Origin: JAYODW01 sp038116745
GTDB lineage: Bacteria > Pseudomonadota > Gammaproteobacteria > Ga0077536
Reading direction: 5' to 3'
DNA length: 14,964 bases
NCBI GenBank assembly: GCA_038116745.1
Contig: JAYODW010000064.1
Location: forward strand, 1-14,964
Under the pieces are notes generated by a model. That model had not been told where the DNA came from. It saw only the letters and a list, made by a program, of their open reading frames with translations, and did not search any database. Numbering within the stretch: the stretch's first letter is position 1; each line of letters opens with the position of its first letter. Below, in pieces: positions 6,442 through 13,857 of this stretch. The position numbers were made by a program, and so were the translations under genes.

Positions 6442-6819
6442 TTGGAATCTGACGCCATAGGCTGTTGGCGATGCGGTGCGCCGCTGCCGCAAGAGCTGTT
6501 TCCCCTCAGACGAGAGGAAGTCTGCCCGTCGTGCAATGCCGATCTGCACGCGTGCAAGCTGTGTCGTTTTTTTAATCCGTCAGTGTCGGATGCCTGCGAC
6601 GAACCGATCGCGGTCCAGGTCAACAACAAGGAACGTGCGAATTTCTGCGATTACTTCAAGGCGACACCGGGCGCGTTCAAAGGCAGCGGAAGCGTGAACG
6701 CTGCGGCGAGCAGGGTAGAGCTCGATGCCCTGTTCGGCCTCGGTGAGGCACCGCCGACGGGGGAGGCGGACCCCGGGCGAGCGGATCTCGACCGGCTGTT
6801 CGGGCTGCGGGACGACTGA
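6442..6819 (+). CDS. Cysteine-rich zinc-ribbon-like protein with duplicated C-terminal motif
   Basis: A 125-residue protein of unknown function. The N-terminal 70 residues hold three CxxC pairs (Cys8/11, Cys28/31, Cys38/41) plus Cys52 and Cys69, consistent with one or two structural zinc sites. The stretch around 38-72 (Cys-Lys-Leu-Cys-Arg-Phe-Phe-Asn-Pro ... Asn-Phe-Cys-Asp-Tyr-Phe) looks conserved-family-like, and I recall similar uncharacterised proteins in Proteobacteria. The C-terminus is an acidic, probably disordered tail carrying Leu-Asp-x-Leu-Phe-Gly-Leu twice (94-100 and 116-122). The start is TTG 6442, 8 nt after AGGTGAG; a stop at 6430 blocks any longer version. It is 44 nt after dadA and on the same strand. 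Function unknown; binding to a partner through the repeated motif is only an inference. Confidence 0.78.
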   Translation: MESDAIGCWRCGAPLPQELFPLRREEVCPSCNADLHACKLCRFFNPSVSDACDEPIAVQVNNKERANFCDYFKATPGAFKGSGSVNAAASRVELDALFGLGEAPPTGEADPGRADLDRLFGLRDD

Positions 6820-6895
6820 GGGCCGTTTTCTTCAGGGCGCAATCTTTGCCGCAGCCGAACCGCCAAACAGATTTTTTCAGAGAGGGGGAAAGACA

Positions 6896-7750
6896 ATGGC
6901 TGAGTTAGAACTCAAGGTGCTGGCTGAGGGGTTCGTGTTCCTCGAGGGACCGCGCTGGCATCAAGGTCGTCTGTGGTTTTCCGACATGTGGGGCCATGCT
7001 GTGCACGCCATGTCGGAGGATGGTGTCTGCGAGCGGATTGCGGAGGTGCCGAACCGGCCCTCAGGGCTGTGTTTCCTGCCTGATGGACGTCTGGTCGTGG
7101 TGTCCATGGCTGATCGCCGCTTGCTGCTGGTGGGCGCGGATGGCAGCGTGAGCGAATACGCTGACCTCAGCGCGCTCGCGAGCGGTGATACCAACGATTC
7201 CATCTGTGACCGCCACGGGAACATCTACGTGGGCAATTTTGGTTACGACCTGTTCAGTGGTGCCGAGCCGGCGCTTGCAGATCTGGTCAGGGTGGCGCCG
7301 GACGGCAGCACCAGCGTGGCAGCGACTGGCCTGAACTTTCCGAACGGCACCGTCATTACGCCCGATGGTCGCACAATGATCTGCGCCGAGACCTTTGGCC
7401 ACTGTCTGACAGCCTTCGACCTGTCGGCTGATGGCCAGCTCAGCGGGCGCCGGGTCTGGGCCGAACTCGGTGAACGGACGCCGGATGGGATCTGCCTGGA
7501 CGCGGCAGGTGGTGTCTGGATCGCGAGCTTCATGACCGGCGAGTTCGTGCGGGTCGAAGAGGGCGGACAGGTCACCGACATCGCGCCCTGCCCCGGGAAA
7601 TGCGCGGTCGCCTGTAATCTCGGCGGCGCTGAGGGGAAAACCCTCTTTGCCCTGACCTATGAAGGTGAGCTTGAAGACATACAGAGCGGTGCGCGCAATG
7701 CGCGAATCGAGACCTGCCAGGTCGCTGTAGCAAGCGCGGGTTCGCCCTGA
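6896..7750 (+). CDS. SMP-30/gluconolactonase/LRE-family protein
   Basis: A 284-residue six-bladed beta-propeller enzyme candidate. The first metal ligand sits in Leu-Glu17-Gly-Pro-Arg-Trp. Further expected ligands are an Asn in Thr-Asn-Asp-Ser near residue 100, Asn150 in Asn-Phe-Pro-Asn-Gly, and Asp197 in Pro-Asp-Gly-Ile-Cys. These match the calcium/zinc site of SMP-30 and bacterial gluconolactonases. Such enzymes hydrolyse sugar lactones or other lactones in the cytoplasm; the substrate here is not deducible. The frame stays open back to 6725, but the ATG at 6896 has GAGGGGG 7 nt upstream and the family's N-terminus fits exactly. It is 76 nt after the zinc-ribbon gene and may be the last gene of the btuB-led unit. 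No clear terminator is visible in 7751-7782. Confidence 0.86.
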   Translation: MAELELKVLAEGFVFLEGPRWHQGRLWFSDMWGHAVHAMSEDGVCERIAEVPNRPSGLCFLPDGRLVVVSMADRRLLLVGADGSVSEYADLSALASGDTNDSICDRHGNIYVGNFGYDLFSGAEPALADLVRVAPDGSTSVAATGLNFPNGTVITPDGRTMICAETFGHCLTAFDLSADGQLSGRRVWAELGERTPDGICLDAAGGVWIASFMTGEFVRVEEGGQVTDIAPCPGKCAVACNLGGAEGKTLFALTYEGELEDIQSGARNARIETCQVAVASAGSP

Positions 7751-7782
7751 CCTGCTCCGGCCAGCATGCCGCCTGCGTTGCT

Positions 7783-8280
7783 CTACCAGGCGGCCGTTCC
7801 CGGTGCGCCTTTGAACGGCCCCTGCAGGTTGCTGGTGATCCAACCGCCGTAGAAGTCGCCGGGTTGCGGGACAACAAGCTCGTCACCCACCCAGCACTCG
7901 TCGACCGCCGACGCGTAAAAGGCGAAGTGTCCGGCGATAGCCGAAAACGCTGATGAAGGTGCGTTATACGACCACGCCGCGCAGGATGCGATTTCGTTCC
8001 CAACGCGCACAGACCAGTATCGGGCCAGCCCTTTGAACTCGCAGAAGGACTGCCGCGATTCCGGTAGCAGCAGCTGCCGGTCAGTATCGGCCGGTGGCAG
8101 GTAGTAGCAAGGCGGATGGCTGGTCTCGAGAACGCGGAAGCCACAGCGCGTGTCGGCGATGACAGCGCCCCGATGCAGCACCCTCAGGCGCAGCGGCGTT
8201 GCTTCCAGAAGCGGCGGTCGGGGATAGTCCCAGACGTTCTCAAGCGGCTGTGCCCCACTGGCTGCATGGTCGTCTGCCAT
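7783..8280 (-). CDS. DUF427 domain protein
   Basis: A 165-residue soluble protein. It has the DUF427 pattern: a short beta-rich core beginning with Val-Ile-Ala-Asp-Thr-Arg-Cys-Gly-Phe-Arg-Val-Leu-Glu and Pro-Pro-x-Tyr-Tyr-Leu-Pro-Pro, then Cys-Glu-Phe-Lys-Gly-Leu-Ala-Arg-Tyr-Trp, and Ala-Trp-Ser-Tyr near the second half. Its biochemical role is not established. The ATG at 8280 comes one base after the TAG of the DUF3429 gene. The frame is open 14 codons further upstream, but starting there would run back into that gene. Only AGG lies just before the ATG, so translation probably depends on ribosomes finishing the upstream gene. Confidence 0.85.
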   Translation of the reverse strand: MADDHAASGAQPLENVWDYPRPPLLEATPLRLRVLHRGAVIADTRCGFRVLETSHPPCYYLPPADTDRQLLLPESRQSFCEFKGLARYWSVRVGNEIASCAAWSYNAPSSAFSAIAGHFAFYASAVDECWVGDELVVPQPGDFYGGWITSNLQGPFKGAPGTAAW

Positions 8281-8281
8281 C

Positions 8282-8764
8282 CTAGTGTTCCAAGATGCTG
8301 AGTACAGCGATGAGGCAGGCAATCATCACGAGGCTGAGTGGCCAGCGCAGACGCGGATACCATTCCGGAGCATCGCCCACTAACCCTAACCTGTGGTCGT
8401 AGACAACTGTCCAGACGAAACCTGACAGCAGAATCGCGATGGCCGGGCGAGACTGGAGCAGCAGCGCTAGCCAGCCGAGCAGGGACGGCACGACGCTTAA
8501 GCTGAAACGCCGCCAGAGCACTCCTTTCGTCCCACCTTGCGGGGCAGCCAGCCCCCATTCCGCCCCGCCGAGGAAGGCCAGAATCGTGGCGCAGTAGCCT
8601 ATCAGAGCAGTCAGCGGCTGGTTGCTGTCCGGCAGCACCAATATCCACGTGCTCAGCCCAATCACGGGTATCAATCCCGCACCACCCAGCAGTAGAGCGG
8701 GGCGCGGAACGGCGCATCGTGTTACGGCGACGGAAGCGCCTGCCGGACTTTCGGTGTTGTGCAA
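8282..8764 (-). CDS. DUF3429 integral membrane protein
   Basis: A 160-residue inner-membrane protein with about five hydrophobic segments (roughly residues 22-45, 50-70, 86-105, 106-122 and 138-157). The stretch Tyr-Cys-Ala-Thr-Ile-Leu-Ala-Phe-Leu-Gly-Gly-Ala-Glu-Trp-Gly is the signature of DUF3429 proteins (Phe-Leu-Gly-Gly-x-x-Trp-Gly). Function unknown. The start is TTG 8764, supported by GGGGAG 7 nt upstream. It forms a tight two-gene unit with the DUF427 gene, and a palindrome sits 27 bp upstream of its start codon. Confidence 0.8.
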   Translation of the reverse strand: MHNTESPAGASVAVTRCAVPRPALLLGGAGLIPVIGLSTWILVLPDSNQPLTALIGYCATILAFLGGAEWGLAAPQGGTKGVLWRRFSLSVVPSLLGWLALLLQSRPAIAILLSGFVWTVVYDHRLGLVGDAPEWYPRLRWPLSLVMIACLIAVLSILEH

Positions 8765-8790
8765 TCGTGGGCTCCCCTGACCTTCCGAAT

Positions 8791-8813
8791 AACGTGTCGC
8801 TTACGGACACGTT
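8791..8813. promoter_or_regulatory. Operator-like 8-bp inverted repeat in divergent promoter region
   Basis: AACGTGTC (8791-8798) and GACACGTT (8806-8813) form a perfect palindrome around a 7-bp centre. It lies between the divergent DUF3429 and molybdoenzyme genes, close to the DUF3429 start. Geometry (8-7-8) is like operators of dimeric repressors such as TetR or GntR types. No regulator gene is in the window. Confidence 0.5.
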
Positions 8814-8827
8814 CTTTACCCGGATCA

Positions 8828-8846
8828 CCGGCGATCGAAGCGCCGG
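8828..8846. repeat. 6-bp inverted repeat
   Basis: CCGGCG (8828-8833) and CGCCGG (8841-8846) flank a 7-bp centre. The spacing equals that of the neighbouring palindrome at 8791-8813. It may be a leader hairpin of the molybdoenzyme gene or a chance GC-rich fold. Confidence 0.35.
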
Positions 8847-8903
8847 GCAGGTCGTCTTGAAAAGCGACTCCTGGCAAGGCAGGCTCTTGGCCTTTCCGCG
8901 CAG

Positions 8904-11231
8904 ATGAGCACGAAGATGAGCAACTCTCCATGGCGTAAGACGGCCTGCATCCTGTGCTACGCCAACTGTGGTCTTGAGGTTCAAACCGAAGGCGCCAGAA
9001 TTACCCGAGTACGCGGCGACCGCGATCATCCGCGTTCGGCCGGCTATCTGTGTCAGAAGGCCGCAAAAATTGATCACTATCAGGACCGCGGCGGACGCCT
9101 GAGTACACCCCTACGACGCCGCGCAGACGGTTCTTTTGAGCCTGTTGACTGGGAGACGGCGCTGGATGAGATCGCGGAGCGGATGCTCGGCATCCGGGCA
9201 CAGCACGGTGCCCGGGCCCTGGGCCACTATGGCGGCGGTGGGCAGGGCAACCATTCTGGTGGTGGCTACGGCATCACCATGATGCGCGCTTTCGGAGCAA
9301 CGGAGTTCTACAGCGCGCTGGCACAGGAAAAATCGGGACGTTTCTGGGTGAACGGGCGAATGTTCGGCGCGCAGAACTGCAACCACACCGCGCAGATGGA
9401 AGACACTGCGCTGCTCATCGCCTGGGGCAGCAGTATCTGGCAGGCCCAGTGCGAGCCGGGCGCCCGTTCCCATCTGAAAGAGGTCGCGCACGCGGCAGAG
9501 CGTCGCATCATTGTGGTCGACCCGGTCCGAACGCGGGACGCTGAGCTGGCCGACCTGCATCTGCAGCTGAAACCCGGCACCGATACCTACCTCTTTGGTG
9601 CGATGCTGAAACTGCTGCTTGACGCCGGTGGGCTGGATGAATCATTCATCGACGAGCATACCTTCGGCTGGGAAGCGGTGCGTCCGGTGATCGCGCAGAT
9701 CCCGGTGACCGCCTGGATCGAGCAGACCGGGCTCGGCGCTGAGGAAGTAAGGCGCGCGGTAGAGATGATCATGGCTGCGCCCAGCATGACTTTGCGCACT
9801 GAGTTGGGTATCGAGATGGGGCGTAACTCAACGCTCAATTCGTATCTGGGTAATCTGCTTTTTCTTTTGACCGGCAATTTCGGACGTCCCGGCACGCAGG
9901 CGATCCATACCTGGCTGCAGCCATTACTGGGCAACTCGAGGGGTGCGCGCTCCCTGGTAACCGGCCAGGAACAGATCATGGGGCTTTATCCGCCGAATCG
10001 GCTCGCCGCCGAGATCCTGAGTGAGGCGCCCGAGCGTCTACGCGCGCTGCTGGTCGATAGCGCCAATCCGGCAAATACAGCGGCTAATTCCGCAGCAACC
10101 GAAGAAGCGCTCAAAGCTTTGGATCTGCTTGTAGTCGTGGATGTCGCGATGACCGAAACCGCGGCCCTGGCGGACTATGTCCTGCCTGCTGCCTCGCAAT
10201 ACGAAAAATGGGAGTTCACCTATTTCACCTTCTCGTTCCCGGTGAATTATTTCCACGTCCGGCAGCCGTTGTTTGAGCCATACGCAGAGACCCGGGTGGA
10301 AGCGGCCATCTACGCGGAACTTGCGCGGCGTCTGGGGCTACTGCCGGCGTCGGAGCAGCTCGCGGCGCTGACGGCACTGGCCGCCGATGATCGCTCTGCT
10401 TTTGCTGAAGGCCTGCAGGCGCTGTTCGGACAGGAACCGGCTTTTGCGGCTGTGGCCGCACTCATCCTGTATCTCACGCTGGGCGAGACGCTGCCCCGGG
10501 GTGCGGCCTCGACGGTCATCCTGTGGCCCGCCTGTCAGCGGCTTGCGGCGCGCAGCCCGCAGGCGGTGCAGCGCGCGCTGAACTCCGAGGCAGAGGGTGC
10601 GGCGCTTGCTGAGGCTTTGTTCGACAGGCTGATCGGATCCCCGTCTGGAACACCGTTCAGCGTGAACGAGTTCGAGGACGTGTGGGAGTTGCTGGGTTAT
10701 AGAGATCGCCGCGTGCGCCTGGAGATCCCGGAGATGCTCGAGTGGTTGCGCGGCCTGGACCCGGCTGCGGATAAGCCGGATCCGGACTATCCATTTGTCG
10801 TGTCACTTGGACAGCGGCGACAGTACAACGCCAATCAGATCATCCGCACGCCGCGATGGCGCGGAAAGGACACCGAGGGGAGTCTGCGGGTGCACCCGTC
10901 GGACCTGGAGCGGCTCGGGGTCGCAGACCAGGGCTGGATAACCGTGGAAACGGCGACGGGGGCGCTTACCGCTCGGGCCGAGGCCGACGCCACGCTACAG
11001 GCCGGTTACGCCACTCTGCCGCACGGTTACGGTATGCGCCATCGTTTGCCGGACGGCACGCAGGTTACCGTCGGGCCACGGATTAATCAGCTTTCCGCCA
11101 GCGATGACTGCGACCCGATCGGCGCGACGCCTTATCACAAGAACGTCGCCGCGCGCCTGCGCCGGGCGAGTGATGACGAGTCAGGCATGTGTGAGACGTC
11201 AGCAGCCCTTATCCGGTCTGCCATGGCCTGA
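8904..11231 (+). CDS. Molybdopterin oxidoreductase (DMSO reductase superfamily), 4Fe-4S
   Basis: A 775-residue enzyme. The N-terminal iron-sulfur motif is Cys15-x2-Cys18-x3-Cys22 ... Cys50, followed by the molybdopterin core (Val-Asp-Trp-Glu-Thr-Ala-Leu at 81-87, Val-Asp-Pro-Val-Arg-Thr later). The C-terminal dinucleotide-binding domain (about 628-720) includes Asn-Ala-Asn-Gln and the Leu-Pro-His-Gly-Tyr-Gly stretch. The metal-ligand region reads Glu-Lys-Ser144-Gly-Arg-Phe-Trp; Ser144 is a candidate, not proven. Residues about 478-600 form an Ala/Leu-rich, probably helical segment between catalytic domains. There is no twin-arginine signal, so it is probably cytoplasmic. No electron-transfer or membrane subunit is adjacent. 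A second ATG at 8916 is an alternative start; neither has a clear ribosome binding site. The reaction cannot be assigned. Confidence 0.83.
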   Translation: MSTKMSNSPWRKTACILCYANCGLEVQTEGARITRVRGDRDHPRSAGYLCQKAAKIDHYQDRGGRLSTPLRRRADGSFEPVDWETALDEIAERMLGIRAQHGARALGHYGGGGQGNHSGGGYGITMMRAFGATEFYSALAQEKSGRFWVNGRMFGAQNCNHTAQMEDTALLIAWGSSIWQAQCEPGARSHLKEVAHAAERRIIVVDPVRTRDAELADLHLQLKPGTDTYLFGAMLKLLLDAGGLDESFIDEHTFGWEAVRPVIAQIPVTAWIEQTGLGAEEVRRAVEMIMAAPSMTLRTELGIEMGRNSTLNSYLGNLLFLLTGNFGRPGTQAIHTWLQPLLGNSRGARSLVTGQEQIMGLYPPNRLAAEILSEAPERLRALLVDSANPANTAANSAATEEALKALDLLVVVDVAMTETAALADYVLPAASQYEKWEFTYFTFSFPVNYFHVRQPLFEPYAETRVEAAIYAELARRLGLLPASEQLAALTALAADDRSAFAEGLQALFGQEPAFAAVAALILYLTLGETLPRGAASTVILWPACQRLAARSPQAVQRALNSEAEGAALAEALFDRLIGSPSGTPFSVNEFEDVWELLGYRDRRVRLEIPEMLEWLRGLDPAADKPDPDYPFVVSLGQRRQYNANQIIRTPRWRGKDTEGSLRVHPSDLERLGVADQGWITVETATGALTARAEADATLQAGYATLPHGYGMRHRLPDGTQVTVGPRINQLSASDDCDPIGATPYHKNVAARLRRASDDESGMCETSAALIRSAMA

Positions 11232-11248
11232 GCGGCGCGCGCCCTCAG

Positions 11249-12328
11249 TCAGCTCCGGCTTTCCGCTGGCACAATCGCGCGCAGGGCGGCCTCGGCGACC
11301 TTGTTCAGAGGCAGCACCTGATCTACGGCGTTCAGTTTTACCGCTTCTCCGGGCATGCCCCAGACGACCGCGGTGGCCTCGTCCTGAGCGATGGTGAAAG
11401 CGCCGGCCTCGCGCATGGCCAGCATGCCGCGGGCACCGTCTGCGCCCATGCCGGTGAGCAGAACGCCCACGGCGTTGCTGCCGAGGTTGGCGGCAACCGA
11501 GTTGAACATGACATCGACCGACGGTCGGTGCCGATTGACCAGCTCGGTGTCGTGCAGGCGCACTTCGTAACGCGCGCCGCTGCGCTCTACCGTCATGTGC
11601 AGATGGCCGGGCGCAATGTAGACGTGCCCCGGCACGATCTGCTGCCCGTTCTCCGCGTGGAATACGCGCATGGCGCAGGTCCGGCCGAGACGCTGCGAAA
11701 AGGGCAGGCTGAACTTTTCCGGAATGTGCTGCGTGACGACGATCGCCGGTCCGTCCGAGGGCATGCGCTCCAGGACCTCGCGGATGGCCTCGGTACCGCC
11801 CGTGGACGCTCCGATCGCGATAACTTTGTGCGTCAGATCAAACTTTGACAACGAGCGTCGCGCGGTGGTGCTGGTAGCTGCCTGCCTGACCCGGGTCGGA
11901 TCGTAGGCGCGAACCCGTGCTTTTGATGCGGCTTTGACTTTCCCCGTAATTTCTTCAGCGTAGGTCTCGAGTTGACGACTGACATCGAGCTTGGGTTTGG
12001 TCACAAAGTCAAAAGCGCCGATTTCGAGGGCCTCAAGCGTGACATCTGCGCCCTGCTCGGTCAGCGAGGAGATCATGACGACGGGCATCGGTCGCAGCCG
12101 CATGAGATTGCCGAGAAAGGTGATGCCGTCCATTTTCGGCATCTCGACGTCCAGGGTTAGAACGTCAGGATTGAGGCGCTTGATCATGTCCCGCGCCATG
12201 AGTGGATCGGTGGCCGCACCGACGACTTCAAGGGCGGGGTCGGCACTGAGGATTTCGCGCAGCATTTTGCGGATCAGCGCGGAGTCATCGACGATAAGAA
12301 CACGGATCGGGTCCGCCGGATTGCTCAT
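11249..12328 (-). CDS. cheB: CheB chemotaxis protein-glutamate methylesterase/glutamine deamidase
   Basis: A 359-residue two-domain protein. The response-regulator receiver domain (acidic pocket Asp14-Asp15, phospho-acceptor Asp60 in Leu-Asp-Val-Glu-Met-Pro, Lys111) is joined by a linker (about 125-165) to the methylesterase domain. The catalytic triad is Ser175 (Gly-Ala-Ser-Thr-Gly-Gly), His201 (Thr-Gln-His-Ile-Pro) and Asp297 (Gly-Met-Gly-Ala-Asp-Gly). When phosphorylated by CheA it removes methyl groups from, and deamidates, chemoreceptors. The ATG at 12328 follows GAGGT by 8 nt, and that site overlaps the cheD stop region 10 nt upstream. It is the last gene of the operon, ending 17 bp from the convergent molybdoenzyme gene. 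No T-tailed terminator lies in that gap. Confidence 0.97.
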   Translation of the reverse strand: MSNPADPIRVLIVDDSALIRKMLREILSADPALEVVGAATDPLMARDMIKRLNPDVLTLDVEMPKMDGITFLGNLMRLRPMPVVMISSLTEQGADVTLEALEIGAFDFVTKPKLDVSRQLETYAEEITGKVKAASKARVRAYDPTRVRQAATSTTARRSLSKFDLTHKVIAIGASTGGTEAIREVLERMPSDGPAIVVTQHIPEKFSLPFSQRLGRTCAMRVFHAENGQQIVPGHVYIAPGHLHMTVERSGARYEVRLHDTELVNRHRPSVDVMFNSVAANLGSNAVGVLLTGMGADGARGMLAMREAGAFTIAQDEATAVVWGMPGEAVKLNAVDQVLPLNKVAEAALRAIVPAESRS

Positions 12329-12338
12329 TGTGATGACC

Positions 12339-12989
12339 TCAGAACATTTCGATATCGCCAGTCGCTGGTTGGTCCTTCAGTGAACGACGGTACGAGTCTT
12401 CTTCGCTGGCAATGGTACGGCGGCTCGTGGCCCCGAGCGAGCGCACCTGGGCGCCACCGGTTGCCGGCCTGAACCGGACCTGGCGACCGCTTTCCCCGCC
12501 AACGTTTTCACCGATGATCTCGATTCCCTCGGTAGCTAGAAACGCGCGGACAAACTCTATATTGCGCGCGCCGATGTCGGTCGCAATCGACAGCACCTTC
12601 CCACCACCCACTATCTTCGCGCGCAGATCCTCGCGCCGTAGACCGGTTGCGAGAATTGTGTTGATCAGGTGCTCCATCGCAAAAGACCCATAGCGCGCGG
12701 CTTCGCCGCCTGATTGGATCGCCCGCGCATCGATGTGACTCGGGCCCGCTTCTGGCAGCATGAAGTGGTTCATGCCGCCGACGCCGAACTCCGGGCTCCA
12801 GAGGCAGGCTGACACGCAGGAGCCGAGGGTCGTGATGATCAGCTCGTCGTCACTGGTGGCGTAAAACTCACCTGGCAGGATCTTGGCGACCGGCAGGTGC
12901 AGCGTGCGGTCGAAGCCATGCTGGATTCTGCCGAACTCATGCTGGTCGACGGGTCGCAGGCGACGGGTGACCCAGGACGAGGCGCTCAC
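12339..12989 (-). CDS. cheD: CheD chemoreceptor glutamine deamidase
   Basis: A 216-residue protein with the CheD core Thr-Thr-Leu-Gly-Ser-Cys58-Val-Ser-Ala-Cys and Gly-Gly-Met-Asn-His75-Phe-Met-Leu-Pro. Cys58, His75 and a Thr at 53/54 fit the Cys-His-Thr triad known for CheD. It converts specific receptor glutamines to glutamate. Residues 1-30 precede the usual start of the family, and the last 30 or so are a polar tail. The start is GTG 12989, two bases after the cheR stop, so it is probably coupled to cheR translation. CheD typically interacts with CheC in organisms that have it; no CheC is seen here. Confidence 0.95.
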   Translation of the reverse strand: MSASSWVTRRLRPVDQHEFGRIQHGFDRTLHLPVAKILPGEFYATSDDELIITTLGSCVSACLWSPEFGVGGMNHFMLPEAGPSHIDARAIQSGGEAARYGSFAMEHLINTILATGLRREDLRAKIVGGGKVLSIATDIGARNIEFVRAFLATEGIEIIGENVGGESGRQVRFRPATGGAQVRSLGATSRRTIASEEDSYRRSLKDQPATGDIEMF

Positions 12990-12991
12990 CG

Positions 12992-13846
12992 TCAGCGGCC
13001 TCGGTTTATCCGGTAGGTCGTACGACCGATCAGCTCGTAATCTATGTCCGCCCCGAACATTGACTCCGAATGCCCGATGAACAGGTAGCCGTGCTCTGCA
13101 GTCTTTTTGCGGAAGCGCTGGAACAGCATTTGCTGTGTGGGTTTATCGAAATAAATCAGTACGTTACGACAAAATATAGCATCGAAAGGTCCTTTGAAGG
13201 GCCATTCCTGCATGAGATTAAGCGGGGCGAAGCGTATTAGCTCGGATACCTCGGGTTTGACTTGTGATGGGCCACCGGCTCGTTCGGGAGGTAAAAACCA
13301 TTGTTTGCGACGTGCCGCTGTGATGCCCTGCAGCCGGGTTTCTCCGTAGAGTCCGGCGCGAGCCGTCGCGACGACATTGGAGTCGATGTCGGTCGCCAGG
13401 ATGCGCATGTCCCAGCGCGAAGGGTTGGGCACCGACTCAAGCAGCGTCATGGCGATGCTGTAGGGCTCTTCTCCGGTGGAGCATCCAGCTGACCAGATGC
13501 GGATGCGCCGCGACCGCTCGTTTATCTTCAGAAAGCTTGGTATCGCTGTCTGAGACAGAAACTCGAAGTGGTGGTTCTCGCGGAAAAATGAGGTCAGGTT
13601 GGTCGTGATGGCATTCACGAACTCGACCATTTCGTCCTCGTCGCCGGACTCGATCAGATGGCAGTAGTCGTCGAAGCTCCGCAAGTGGAGCGCGCGGATG
13701 CGGCGCGTGATGCGGCCGTAAACCAGCTCCCGCTTGGAGTCGTTGAGGGTGATCCCCGCCTGCTGCGCGACGAGCTTCCTCAGCAGGTTGAAGTGCCTGT
13801 CGGTAAATTCGAACTCGCGTGTTTTTGCGTGGGCTTCCCCTGCCAT
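12992..13846 (-). CDS. cheR: CheR chemotaxis protein methyltransferase
   Basis: A 284-residue protein. The N-terminal helical domain contains Ala-Ile-Thr-Thr-Asn-Leu-Thr-Ser-Phe-Phe-Arg-Glu (79-90). The SAM-binding motif is Trp118-Ser-Ala-Gly-Cys-Ser-Thr-Gly-Glu-Glu-Pro-Tyr-Ser (118-130), followed by Ala-Thr-Asp-Ile-Asp and the late Phe-Cys-Arg-Asn-Val-Leu-Ile-Tyr-Phe motif. It methylates receptor glutamates using S-adenosylmethionine. The small beta-subdomain used by CheR proteins to bind a receptor C-terminal pentapeptide is present in the mid-region. That fits the Trp-Glu-Glu-Phe tail of the receptor gene at the right edge. The ATG at 13846 is 11 nt after the STAS gene stop and has no strong ribosome binding site, so coupling is likely. 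Confidence 0.96.
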   Translation of the reverse strand: MAGEAHAKTREFEFTDRHFNLLRKLVAQQAGITLNDSKRELVYGRITRRIRALHLRSFDDYCHLIESGDEDEMVEFVNAITTNLTSFFRENHHFEFLSQTAIPSFLKINERSRRIRIWSAGCSTGEEPYSIAMTLLESVPNPSRWDMRILATDIDSNVVATARAGLYGETRLQGITAARRKQWFLPPERAGGPSQVKPEVSELIRFAPLNLMQEWPFKGPFDAIFCRNVLIYFDKPTQQMLFQRFRKKTAEHGYLFIGHSESMFGADIDYELIGRTTYRINRGR

Positions 13847-13857
13847 GGTGTGTGCTT

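Noticed and set aside
6725..6895. N-terminal extension of the SMP-30-type protein by 57 residues
   Set aside because: It overlaps the end of the zinc-ribbon gene, is Arg-rich and unlike the family. A strong ribosome binding site precedes the ATG at 6896.
11232..11248. GC-rich palindrome GGCGCGCGCC between the convergent molybdoenzyme and cheB genes as a terminator
   Set aside because: It has no loop of usable size and no T tract on either side.
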